Shown: positions 53,127-60,889 of the stretch, in pieces
Layout: every line of letters starts with the position of its first letter
Numbering within the stretch: the stretch's first letter is position 1
Source: Streptomyces sp. NBC_00775
Lineage (GTDB): Bacteria > Actinomycetota > Actinomycetes > Streptomycetales > Streptomycetaceae
Reading direction: 5' to 3'
DNA: 64,000 nt
NCBI RefSeq assembly: GCF_036347135.1
Contig: NZ_CP108938.1
Coordinates: 1,240,001 to 1,304,000, forward strand
The notes under the pieces: generated by a model
What the model saw: only the letters and a program-made list of their open reading frames with translations
Told to the model about the DNA's origin: nothing
The model's database searches: none
Made by a program: the position numbers and the translations under genes

Positions 53127-54740
53127 TCAGCCCAGACGCCACTGCTGGTTGGCGCCGCCGTTGCAGGTCCACAGCTCGACCTGAGTGCCGTTGACGTTCC
53201 CGGCGGGCTTGTCGCCTCCGGTGACATCGAGGCAGAGCCCGGACTGGGTGCCGGTGATGGTGCCGTTCCCGTTGAAGCGCCACTGTTGATTCGCGCCGCC
53301 GTTGCAGGTCCAGAGCTGCACCTTCGTGCCGGAGGTGGTCCCGCCGCCGACGGCGTCCAGGCACTGGGTACCGCCGTAGAGCCGGAGTTCACCGGCGGCG
53401 GTGAGGGTCACGGCCTGGTTGGAGCCGCCGCCGCAGTCCCAGATCTCGATCTTGGTGCCGGGGGTGGTCTGGGCGTCGTACGCGTCGAGGCACCGGTTGG
53501 ACGAGGCGCCGATCAGCGGATGCGTGGTCCCGATACTGGTGCCGCTCCCGACGGACACCCGGTACATGACCGAGCCGTGCCCCGGGACGTTGGCCGCGAT
53601 GCTGCCGCTCGTACTGCTGATCACATGCGACCAGAGGTTGTTCACCCGGTACGAGGACGCCGCCGGGAGGCCCACCGCGGAGGCCGAGGTGGTGATCGTG
53701 GCCGCGCTCGCGTTCTCGTTGAACAGGACCACCGACACGTCACCGTTCGCGAGGGGTTTGGTCAGCACGTGCAGACCGCCCGACGAGGAGATCTCGGTGC
53801 CCTGCTTGCCCAGGGAGTCCTGGTCGATGGCGATGACGTCCTTGTTGCCGTAGAGCGAGAGGGTGGCCGCCGAGGCGCTGCGCATGTCGTTCCCGGCGAT
53901 CAGCGGCGCGGCCATCTCGGCCCACAGGCTGAAGTGGGAACGGTCCTCGGTGAACGACATGCCGTTGCCGACTTCGAGCATGTCGGGGTCGTTCCAGGCG
54001 CCGGGCTTGGCGTACGCGGCGAGCTTCACGTTGGACTTGTAGATCGACACCACTGTGGAGAAGTTGACGTTGATGTCGCCGGTGGTGCGCCAGCTGTTGC
54101 CGACCCCCGCGCCCCAGGTCCACACGTCGGCCAGGCCCCAGTTGCAGAGGCTGTAGACGATGGGACGCCCGGTGTTCGCGAGGGCGTCGCGCATGGCGGT
54201 GTACCGCTGCTGGTCGGGCACGTTCTGGTGGTTGCAGTTGTCGTACTTCAGGTAGTCCACGCCCCAGGAGGCGAAGCTGTCGGCATCCGTCTGCTCGTGG
54301 CCGAGGCTGCCGGGGAAGCCCTGGCAGGTGGCGGTGCCGGCGCTCTCGTAGATGCCGAGCTTGAGACCCTTGGAGTGGATGTAGGCGGCGGTGCCGCTGA
54401 TGCCGTCGGGGAACTTCGCGGGGTCGGGGACGAGTTGGCCGGCGGAGTTCCGGGCCGAGGCCATCCAGCAGTCGTCGATGTTGACGTACTGGTACCCCGC
54501 GTCCTTCAGACCGGAGGAGACGAGATAGTCGGCGGTCTGCTTGACCAGCGTCTCGCTGACGTTGCAGCCGAAGGCGTTCCAGTCGTTCCAGCCCATCGGG
54601 GGTGTCCGGGCCAGGCCGTTGTCGAGAGCGTGGGCGCGCGGGGCCGCGCTCATGAGGAGCAGGGGCGGGGCGAGAACGAGGAGCAGCACCATGGTGAGCA
54701 CTTCGCTCAGGGGTCTCAGCCGGAACAAGGGGACGGTCAT
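53127..54740 (-). CDS. secreted GH27 alpha-galactosidase with ricin-type lectin domain
   Basis: A 537-residue exported enzyme that removes terminal alpha-galactose. The leader ends near AHALDNGL (residue 39). GH27 motifs: LARTPPMGWNDWNAFGCNVS, YVNIDDCWMA, nucleophile Asp167 in DYLKYDNC, and the acid/base region WNDPDMLEVGNG (Asp251/Asp253). A beta-sandwich follows, then from about 405 a ricin B-type (CBM13) domain with CLDA, QLWTCNGGANQQW and VELWTCNGGANQQWRLG. AGGAG precedes the ATG at 54740. First gene of the operon that lies downstream of the LacI gene. Confidence 0.92.
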   Translation of the reverse strand: MTVPLFRLRPLSEVLTMVLLLVLAPPLLLMSAAPRAHALDNGLARTPPMGWNDWNAFGCNVSETLVKQTADYLVSSGLKDAGYQYVNIDDCWMASARNSAGQLVPDPAKFPDGISGTAAYIHSKGLKLGIYESAGTATCQGFPGSLGHEQTDADSFASWGVDYLKYDNCNHQNVPDQQRYTAMRDALANTGRPIVYSLCNWGLADVWTWGAGVGNSWRTTGDINVNFSTVVSIYKSNVKLAAYAKPGAWNDPDMLEVGNGMSFTEDRSHFSLWAEMAAPLIAGNDMRSASAATLSLYGNKDVIAIDQDSLGKQGTEISSSGGLHVLTKPLANGDVSVVLFNENASAATITTSASAVGLPAASSYRVNNLWSHVISSTSGSIAANVPGHGSVMYRVSVGSGTSIGTTHPLIGASSNRCLDAYDAQTTPGTKIEIWDCGGGSNQAVTLTAAGELRLYGGTQCLDAVGGGTTSGTKVQLWTCNGGANQQWRFNGNGTITGTQSGLCLDVTGGDKPAGNVNGTQVELWTCNGGANQQWRLG

Positions 54741-54798
54741 GTCTGTGTCTCCTGCTTCGCTGTGGGGGGGGCCGGACAGACCCGGCCATCCGGAGCTA

Positions 54799-54812
54799 TG
54801 GAAACGTAACCA
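54799..54812. promoter_or_regulatory. LacI-type operator before the GH27 operon
   Basis: TGGAAACGTAACCA is an imperfect 14-bp palindrome (5 of 7 pairs) with a central CG, 58 bp before the GH27 start. It shares its core with the sites at 54929 and 56136. Confidence 0.55.
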
Positions 54813-54928
54813 TGGTGAAGGTCCCACCACCCCGATCGGACGTCAATGGTCCGTACCAGAACGGCCGTTGAGGGCAACCGCAGAGAACTACTGGGGTTGC
54901 TCGGGTCGTTGACGTCTCTGAAAGGCAG

Positions 54929-54942
54929 TGGCAACGTTTCCA
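54929..54942. promoter_or_regulatory. LacI-type operator between LacI and GH27 genes
   Basis: TGGCAACGTTTCCA forms 6 of 7 pairs around a central CG. It is 117 bp from the site at 54799-54812, in the 283-bp gap between the LacI gene and the operon, so the pair could act by looping. Confidence 0.55.
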
Positions 54943-55023
54943 TTCGCCGTACTCAACGTCCTCCTCCGCAAGGCGACCCGCGACAGCAGGTATCTGCGCC
55001 AGGCCGAGCGGATCGCCGAGGCG

Positions 55024-56055
55024 CTACCCGGGAGCCACCTCCCCCGTGCCGCGGGCGATCAACCGCGACGGCAGCACGGTCCTGCGGAAGGGGGCGTCCG
55101 CACCGTCGATGCGGTCGATCAGCAGATGGGCGGCGCGGCGGCCGAGCTCCTCGATGTCCGAGGTCACCACCGTGACCGGGGTGGGGAGCATGTCGGCGAG
55201 CTTGAAGTCGTCGAAGCCCACGACGGCGATACGGGCGTGCAGTTGCCGGCTCGCCCGCAGGACGCCCTCGGTGAGGAAGCCCGTCGTCGAGAAGATCGCC
55301 GTCGGCGGGTGCGGAGAGGTGAGCAGGGCGTGGGTGGCGGCGGCGGCCTCCTCCATGGTGCCGCGCCGCAGGGTGACCACCAGTGCTTCGTCGGCGTCGA
55401 TGCCGCTCTGCCGCAGGGCCTTGCGGTATCCGCGCAGTCGGCGGCCGGTGGTGTAGTACGAGGGGGCGACGAGGATCGCGATCCGGCGGTGGCCGTGGTC
55501 GATGAGGTGCTGTGTCGCCGTGCGTCCCCCGCCCTCGTTGTCGACGAGGACGACATCGGCCTCGGCTCCGGTGGCGGGCCGGTCCACGAACACGATGGGC
55601 ACCTGGTCGTGGCCGTTGACCTCCTGCAGAAAGGCGTGATCGCCCTGGTCGGGCACGATGATGAGCCCGGCCACTCGTCGCCCGATCAGCTCGCCCACGG
55701 CACGGCGTTCGACCTCCGGGTCCTCGTCGGCGGTGCTGAGGAGAACGGCGTAACCGGCGTGGGCCGCCACCTCCACGGCCGCCTTCGCCAGGGACGCGTA
55801 GAACGGGTTGGTCAGGTCGCCGAGCAGCAGGCCGATGGTCATCGACGTCTGCCCGGGGCGCAGGGAACGCGCGATCTCGTTGCGCTGGTACCCGATCTCG
55901 CTGATCGCCGCGTTCACACGGTCGGCCGTCTCCTCACGGACGGTCCCGACGCCGTTGACGACGCGGGAGACGGTGACAAGGGCGACGCCGGCCCGCTCTG
56001 CGACATCGCGCATCGTCGGCCTGGTGCTCTGGCGCTGCGGGAGACGACTGCTCAC
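55024..56055 (-). CDS. LacI family regulator of the glycoside hydrolase operon
   Basis: A 343-residue repressor. The helix-turn-helix is TMRDVAERAGVALVTVSRVV, then the hinge RNEIARSLRPGQTSMTIGL and a periplasmic-binding-type effector domain (VPIVFVDRPATGAEADVVLV, ALRQSGIDADEALVVTLRRG, VVGFDDFKLADMLPTPVTVV). I take the GTG at 56055; an ATG at 56013 is possible and neither has a clear ribosome site. It precedes GH27-GH76-GH64 in the same direction and is preceded by its own GGATACGTTTCC site, so it probably represses itself and the operon until a sugar is present. Confidence 0.88.
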   Translation of the reverse strand: MSSRLPQRQSTRPTMRDVAERAGVALVTVSRVVNGVGTVREETADRVNAAISEIGYQRNEIARSLRPGQTSMTIGLLLGDLTNPFYASLAKAAVEVAAHAGYAVLLSTADEDPEVERRAVGELIGRRVAGLIIVPDQGDHAFLQEVNGHDQVPIVFVDRPATGAEADVVLVDNEGGGRTATQHLIDHGHRRIAILVAPSYYTTGRRLRGYRKALRQSGIDADEALVVTLRRGTMEEAAAATHALLTSPHPPTAIFSTTGFLTEGVLRASRQLHARIAVVGFDDFKLADMLPTPVTVVTSDIEELGRRAAHLLIDRIDGADAPFRRTVLPSRLIARGTGEVAPG

Positions 56056-56135
56056 GTGGTGTGGAGACCAACTTTCGTCACGTGTGCGGCCGCCTGAGAG
56101 GGTGCCGCGCGGGCCTGACGGGGCGAACGCCGTCA

Positions 56136-56147
56136 GGATACGTTTCC
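56136..56147. promoter_or_regulatory. LacI-type operator upstream of the LacI gene
   Basis: GGATACGTTTCC, one mismatched pair from the palindrome GGAAACGTTTCC, 81 bp before the LacI start. Suggests autoregulation. Confidence 0.5.
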
Positions 56148-56354
56148 GGTCGCGTCGTACGCCCCGGCCGGCGGGCAGCTTGCCCGCCGACCGCGAGCGG
56201 AGGCGAACCGGAGCCGGAGACCTGACTATTCGACCATCCGCCGCCTTGCCGAAGCCACAAACGCGTGACCGGGTGACAGCCCGGCTGTCCTGCCTGCCGT
56301 CTTGCCCACGGTGACCTCGGTGTCCGCCCAGACTGCGACCTGGTGCGAAAGGGC

Positions 56355-56915
56355 TCAGCCGTCTGAGCCCGGCGGAATATGCTCCGCGCGCAGGTTGACC
56401 AGCGGGCGCCGGTAGGAGGGGTCGTCCTTGCCGCGCACCGGTGCGCCGTTGCCATGGACGTCCGGCACGTCGGCGAACGGCAGCGGCATGGTCGGAACCA
56501 GGCCCGACCACTCGATCACGTTCGTGCGCAGGACCATCCGCCATGCGCCGTCGCGGCGCTCCAGCCGGTCGATGTAGCGCCCACCGGCAATCCAGTTGGA
56601 TTCATCGCGGTTGCGGCCGACGAAGACGTAATACGTCTCCGTGTGCGCGGTGTCGCCGACGATCTCGCAGGTGTGGTTCAGCAGGTTGTGATGCGTCGCC
56701 ACCTGACCCTGCTCATGCATGGCCGAGGCCCAGTCGTAGAGCGCCTTCGGGCCGCCGACGAAGACACCCGCCGCGATGGTGGCATCCGGGTGGAAGGCCG
56801 ACAGGAACAGGTCCCGGTCGAAGCGGTCCATCCCGCGGCTGAACCGGCCGAGGCAGTCGAGGATGTCATGCCGGTCGAGCAGGCTTTCCATGCGGGCCAT
56901 GCGTTCAGCGTCCAT
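56355..56915 (-). CDS. SnoaL-like / NTF2-fold protein
   Basis: A 186-residue protein of the SnoaL-like family, whose members are cyclases, dehydratases, isomerases or ring-hydroxylating partners. Typical blocks: LLDRHDILDCLGRFSRGMDR, FDRDLFLSAFHPDATIAAGV, NLLNHTCEIVGDTAHTETYY, and GGRYIDRLERRDGAWRMVLR. It overlaps the end of the SDR gene by 11 bases and so is made with it. Another member of the family lies upstream of the SDR gene. Confidence 0.85.
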   Translation of the reverse strand: MDAERMARMESLLDRHDILDCLGRFSRGMDRFDRDLFLSAFHPDATIAAGVFVGGPKALYDWASAMHEQGQVATHHNLLNHTCEIVGDTAHTETYYVFVGRNRDESNWIAGGRYIDRLERRDGAWRMVLRTNVIEWSGLVPTMPLPFADVPDVHGNGAPVRGKDDPSYRRPLVNLRAEHIPPGSDG

Positions 56916-57786
56916 GACGTGCCTCCGCGATCGGGTGCCAGATGGGCGAACCCCGCTCGGCCCGCAGCGAGGGAATGACTTTGCCGTCGATGTCGGTGAT
57001 GCCGTAGTCCTGCGCCACTTCGGCGGTGATGAAGGTGCCGCCCGACCGCCTCATGACCGCTGGGTCGGCGGCGAGCGCCGCGATCACCCGTCCCGGATGT
57101 TCCGGAGTGCAGCCGATCACAGGATTCGTGACCGTCAACTTCTTCATCGCGGGGTTGTGTTCAAGATTGCGGTGGGCCCGTTCGGTGAAGGTGAGGCCCT
57201 GCCACAACGACAGCGAGGCGACGTTGTGCGGCTGCAGCTCGATCGCCATGTCGTGGGCCATCCGGTCGACCGCGGACTTGCAGGTGCCGAAGACGACGCC
57301 GTAGGTGTACGTCACACCGACGTATCCGGAGATGGCGACGATCAGGCCCGACTTCTGCGGCGCCATGATCTGGGCCGCATGCCAGGCCGCGACGAAGTTG
57401 GAACGCACACCCACGTCCACCATGTCCCAGTTGGTCAGCGGCTTTTCCCAGAACGGTCGCGGCTCGGTGAGATCCTCGGGCAGAGCGAAGGCATTGTTGA
57501 CGAGGATGTCGAGCCGGCCCTGCTCCCGCCCGACCTGTGCGAAAAGCGCCGCGACCTGATCGTCCTCGGCGTGGTCGACCTGGACGGCAATGCCCTTGCC
57601 GCCCCTGCGGTCGACTTCCGCGGCAGTTTCACCCACCGTGCCGGGCAGGGGACAGGAACCCGGCGTGACCGTGCGCCCAGTGACGTAGACGGTGGCCCCT
57701 TCCGCCCCGAGCGCCAGCGCGACCCCCTTGCCTATTCCACGGCTGGCGCCCGTCACCACGGCGACCTTGCCTGTCAGCAAACCCAT
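56905..57786 (-). CDS. short-chain dehydrogenase/reductase with Phe in place of the catalytic Tyr
   Basis: A 293-residue SDR starting at ATG 57786 (MGLLTGKVAVVTGASRGIGK). The cofactor motif TGASRGIG and NNAFAL are in place. The Ser of VAISGYVG is present, but the YxxxK motif reads FGTCK in YTYGVVFGTCKSAVDRM, so the catalytic Tyr is Phe unless the Tyr three or more residues upstream takes over. General type resembles the DHRS1-like SDRs. It lies in a row with two SnoaL-like genes, pointing to conversion of a cyclic or polyketide-like molecule. Confidence 0.85.
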   Translation of the reverse strand: MGLLTGKVAVVTGASRGIGKGVALALGAEGATVYVTGRTVTPGSCPLPGTVGETAAEVDRRGGKGIAVQVDHAEDDQVAALFAQVGREQGRLDILVNNAFALPEDLTEPRPFWEKPLTNWDMVDVGVRSNFVAAWHAAQIMAPQKSGLIVAISGYVGVTYTYGVVFGTCKSAVDRMAHDMAIELQPHNVASLSLWQGLTFTERAHRNLEHNPAMKKLTVTNPVIGCTPEHPGRVIAALAADPAVMRRSGGTFITAEVAQDYGITDIDGKVIPSLRAERGSPIWHPIAEARHGR

Positions 57787-57845
57787 TCTGTCGTCCTCGT
57801 CTTGCGCATCGTCAGGGAACGGAGACCTGCCGGGTGACGGGGCGG

Positions 57846-58376
57846 TCACTTGCCGAAGAAGGTCGCGCTGTAATCGCCGACTGCCCGGCCGGCATAGTGC
57901 CCGGCGCTGAAAGGCGCACCCATCAGACCGTTTGACCAGTCGGCCGACCGGCCGAAATCCTGGAACCAGTCGTAGAGCATCGTTCGTTCCGCGATGCGCC
58001 AGTCGCCGCCGCGCTCTTCCATCCGGTCGAGATAGCGACCGCCGATGGTGACATCGCGCTCTTCGTCACCCATGACGATCCGGTGGTAGGACATGACGTG
58101 GGTTTCCACGAGCGCCGCAGTGCCCTGCGAGTTGATCACGCTCTGCCCGAGGAAATGCTGAGTCACCGGCACTGCGGATGATCCCGGCACCACCCAGGCC
58201 AGATACTCGTCGAAATCCCCCTGGAACACACCGAAATCAACGGTCGAATCCGGCCAGTAGCCTGCCTTGAGCAGATCGGCGTCGCGGCGGTCTTCACCCC
58301 GCGCCACGAGGGCGATGCACGCGCGGATCTTCTCGCGTGCGAGCAGGGTCTTCAGTTCCTCCGGGACGACGTCCAT
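57846..58376 (-). CDS. SnoaL-like / NTF2-fold protein
   Basis: A 176-residue protein of the SnoaL-like family: LLAREKIRACIALVARGEDR, DLLKAGYWPDSTVDFG, TQHFLGQSVINSQGTAALVE, and GGRYLDRMEERGGDWRIAER. It is related to the protein at 56355 but clearly diverged. GGGAGACCGAA precedes the ATG at 58376. First gene of the row SnoaL-SDR-SnoaL. The promoter region upstream is bordered by decayed genes. Confidence 0.85.
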   Translation of the reverse strand: MDVVPEELKTLLAREKIRACIALVARGEDRRDADLLKAGYWPDSTVDFGVFQGDFDEYLAWVVPGSSAVPVTQHFLGQSVINSQGTAALVETHVMSYHRIVMGDEERDVTIGGRYLDRMEERGGDWRIAERTMLYDWFQDFGRSADWSNGLMGAPFSAGHYAGRAVGDYSATFFGK

Positions 58377-58399
58377 TTCGGTCTCCCTACCCCTGCCTA

Positions 58400-58600
58400 T
58401 GAGGTGGCTCGGTCCGGTGCGTAACCGAGAATGCCCTTGGTTTCCAGGTGGTCGTGGAAGCCGAACTCGCCCCGATCCCCGCCCAGACGGCCCCGATCCG
58501 CCGGGCGCCGTGGAAGGCCGCGACGAGTCCAGGGGTCGTTGGGCAGGCAGGGCCGCCACGCGGTCGCCGGGGCGCACGCCGCACGCCATCGACGTCAACG
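58400..58600 (-). pseudogene. acyl-CoA synthetase remnant (weak)
   Basis: On the minus strand, short blocks like the N-terminal part of AMP-forming acyl-CoA synthetases appear in shifting frames: ACGVRPGDRVAALPAQ, then LVAAFHGARRIGAVWAGIGA. No frame is open through both. An unidentified peptide, FGFHDHLETKGILGYAPDRA, follows in a third frame. Confidence 0.45.
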
Positions 58601-58644
58601 CTGCTCACGTCTTCTTGATATCACCACCCTTGCAAATGTTCTAT

Positions 58645-58670
58645 CCTTATAAGGCTTAGACTTATAGTCT
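58645..58670. promoter_or_regulatory. AT-rich palindromes upstream of the SnoaL-SDR-SnoaL row
   Basis: CCTTATAAGG (58645-58654) and AGACT-TAT-AGTCT (58658-58670) are perfect inverted repeats in one of the few AT-rich stretches of this region. TATAAG/TATAGT could be -10 elements in either direction. Regulator unknown. Confidence 0.4.
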
Positions 58671-58700
58671 CGCCGTCATCGTCCGAGAGGCCGTTCGCGC

Positions 58701-58955
58701 ACCGCGAGCAACACGCTGCAGTTCAACGGCGTCACGACCCAGGCCGCGGGCCCGCACCGCCTGGTCGTGGCCTACGCCAACGGCGGCAACCGGGGTGACG
58801 GCGGCAGCGAATCAAGTTCGGCAACAGCTCCGCGTACGCCCCCAACATCGACAGGATCCAGGTCGCTCCGGCCGTCAGCGGCGGGGGCACGTCGTACGTC
58901 AAACTGCAGAACCGGACGACCGGGCTGTACCTCGACGGCCTCGGAGCGCGGCCAA
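58701..58955 (+). pseudogene. CBM35 plus ricin-lectin fragment of a lost glycosidase
   Basis: NTLQFNGVTTQAAGPHRLVV and AYANGGNR read as part of a CBM35 domain; after a break the frame shifts to IKFGNSSAYAPNIDRIQVAP, the end of that domain, then a linker and YVKLQNRTTGLYLDGLG, the first part of a ricin-type domain. These modules usually close GH27 enzymes of actinomycetes. No catalytic domain is left. Confidence 0.65.
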
Positions 58956-58989
58956 AACCTGGGTGTCGCGCGAATGCGCAGCCCGTCGG

Positions 58990-59175
58990 ATGGGCAGTCG
59001 TCCTGCTGCATCCGACGGGCTGGCGAGTGGCCGATGCCGGGCATGCTCTCGATCGCCTCGGCGAGTTCGTGCCCGCGAAACCGGCTTTCGACGAGCCTGT
59101 CGACCTCGGCGACGCTCTCGTTGAGGGCCATCACCCCCTTGGCCGGCGTGCGCACTCTCGCGGGCGAAGGCCACT
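58990..59175 (-). pseudogene. IS110-family transposase fragment
   Basis: On the minus strand VMALNESVAEVDRLVESRFR and GHELAEAIESMPGIG match the helical middle part of IS110-type transposases, which lies just before the C-terminal transposase_20 domain. It ends abruptly after PGIG and joins the ricin fragment. No ends of an element are seen. Confidence 0.55.
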
Positions 59176-59291
59176 GCGCCGAGGACGCGGCACCGGGAGG
59201 CGGTCAGCGCCAGGGGCGAAGAGTTCTACCGACCCTGGAGGCCACGAACTCGAGCCGGGATCTACGAAGAAGTGGACGGGCCTGCTCCCCG

Positions 59292-60752
59292 TCACTCCGC
59301 GGCGGCGCGGATCCCGGCGATACGACCCGAACTGATGGCCCAGGACAGCGGAGTGCCGAACCGGTGCTCGTCCAGGCCAATCCAGCCGCCGACGACCGAG
59401 CCGGCCCCGAACAGTCCGGGGATGGGGCGGGACTGCGGGTCGAGCACCCGCAGGTTCTGGTCGATGCGCAGCGGCCCGGCGGTGTCGATCATGAGTGGCC
59501 GGAACCGCAGTGCGTAGAACGGCGGCTTGCGCAGCGGGACCAGGTGCTCGGGGTCCTTTGCCCACAGCGCGTCACGCCCGGCGTCGCAGTAGCCGTTGTA
59601 TTCCTGCACGGTCGCGTCCAGCGCCTCCGGGTCGGCACCGATCCAGCGCGCGATCTCCGACCAGTCATCGGCCGAGACGCACCACTCCTTGTTGGCCGGA
59701 TCGGCCAGAGTGTCACGCAGCGTGGTGCGGTAGCCCCCGGCGATCCAGGTGCCCGGATCTTCCTCGCCGGGACGCGCCTCTCCGGCGAACGGGTCCGGCT
59801 GGTCGATGACGTACTGCACCAAGTCGTCGTCGAACAGCGCGAACCCTGCCATGCCGGGCTGGACGATCAGCGCGTTGGTGGTGGCGTTGACCCTGCCGCT
59901 CGATTCGTCGAGGAACCGGTCGCCGTGTGCGTTCACCCACAGGCAACGAGGCTCCATGCCCGCGCGGTTCGGCTTGTTCTTCTTGGTCTTGAAGCTGTAG
60001 CAGTTCTCCTTGATGAGGAACGAACGGCCGCCTGTGTCGGCCCCGACCGCGCCGGCGAGGGCGATTCCGTCACCGGCCAGTCGCTTGGTGTCGGTCCAGT
60101 AGACGTCCTCGTCGTAGACACCGGGGAATTTCTCGTGCAGCAGGTCGACGTTTCCGGTGAAGCCCCCGGTGGCGAGCACGACCCGCGGGGTCTCGATCGT
60201 GATCCTGCCGTCCTTGGTGTCGGCCACCACCGCGCTCACCCCGGTCTCCGGCGAGCCGATGATCTCGGCCGCTGCGGCCCTGGTGAGAATCTGGCCGCCG
60301 TTGGCGGTGAAGCGCCGGCTGAGCTCCTCCATCACCCGCTGGAAGCTGCCAGGGTGGTTGGACCATCCGCTGGGCTCCACGCCCAGGTCGACTCCCGTCA
60401 TGGGCCGGTAGCCGATACCGCGGTCCTCCAGCCAGTTCACCGTCTCGTCGGCCTCGTCCACCCACAGCCGGACAAGCCGGGGATCCACGCCGTCGTAATG
60501 GTGGTACGCCATCGTGTCCCGGAAGACGGCGTCGGGCGAGTTCCCGAGGCCGGCCTCACGCTGGGACCTGCTCTGCACCGAGAACAGGAACCCGCCGGAC
60601 ATACCGGCGTTGCCGCCCACGAGCGGGCGCTTTTCCAGCACCACGACCCGTTCCAGTCCGTGCTCCTGTGCGGTGATCGCTGCCGGCAGCCCGGCACCAC
60701 CGGCCCCGATCACCACCAGGTCCGCCTTCAGTTCGCCGCTGAGCTCGCTCAC
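59292..60752 (-). CDS. FAD-dependent oxidoreductase of the fumarate reductase / ketosteroid dehydrogenase type
   Basis: A 486-residue flavoprotein. The FAD motif is DLVVIGAGGAGLPAAITAQE (residues 11-30), followed by GGNAGMSGGFLFSVQS; the cap domain comes next, ATGGFTGN is the second dinucleotide-binding block, and the C-terminus has LFGAGSVVGGWIGLDEHRFG. This is the FAD-binding_2 family, which reduces or desaturates C-C bonds next to carbonyls. The start GTG at 60752 overlaps the stop of a 46-residue ORF. It ends a run of genes for an ABC importer, so it probably acts on the imported compound. Confidence 0.88.
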   Translation of the reverse strand: MSELSGELKADLVVIGAGGAGLPAAITAQEHGLERVVVLEKRPLVGGNAGMSGGFLFSVQSRSQREAGLGNSPDAVFRDTMAYHHYDGVDPRLVRLWVDEADETVNWLEDRGIGYRPMTGVDLGVEPSGWSNHPGSFQRVMEELSRRFTANGGQILTRAAAAEIIGSPETGVSAVVADTKDGRITIETPRVVLATGGFTGNVDLLHEKFPGVYDEDVYWTDTKRLAGDGIALAGAVGADTGGRSFLIKENCYSFKTKKNKPNRAGMEPRCLWVNAHGDRFLDESSGRVNATTNALIVQPGMAGFALFDDDLVQYVIDQPDPFAGEARPGEEDPGTWIAGGYRTTLRDTLADPANKEWCVSADDWSEIARWIGADPEALDATVQEYNGYCDAGRDALWAKDPEHLVPLRKPPFYALRFRPLMIDTAGPLRIDQNLRVLDPQSRPIPGLFGAGSVVGGWIGLDEHRFGTPLSWAISSGRIAGIRAAAE

Positions 60753-60889
60753 TGGTCCTCACTTCCGTTGTTGATCACGCGCTGCACGCGCGCGGGCTTG
60801 TCCGTGTAGCTCGTCGTCCCGTCGAAGCTGTCGTCGGGTCCGATGTCCTCCAACCGCTGGGCGCGGCGTTCCAGGGCCGTATCGCTCAT
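60749..60889 (-). CDS. small ORF, 46 residues, coupled on both sides
   Basis: ATG at 60889 lies inside the stop of the ABC ATPase gene (ATGA) and its TGA overlaps the GTG of the FAD oxidoreductase (GTGA). The peptide is polar and acidic-basic mixed: [20 protein letters not shown], then SFDGTTSYTDKPARVQRV and INNGSEDQ. There is no leader or membrane segment. I know no family, but the double overlap makes translation very likely; a small partner of the oxidoreductase is possible. Confidence 0.65.
   Translation of the reverse strand: MSDTALERRAQRLEDIGPDDSFDGTTSYTDKPARVQRVINNGSEDQ

Noticed and set aside
54928..56097. A 389-codon + strand frame opposite the second LacI gene
   Set aside because: Antisense shadow; the minus strand carries the LacI helix-turn-helix and effector domain.
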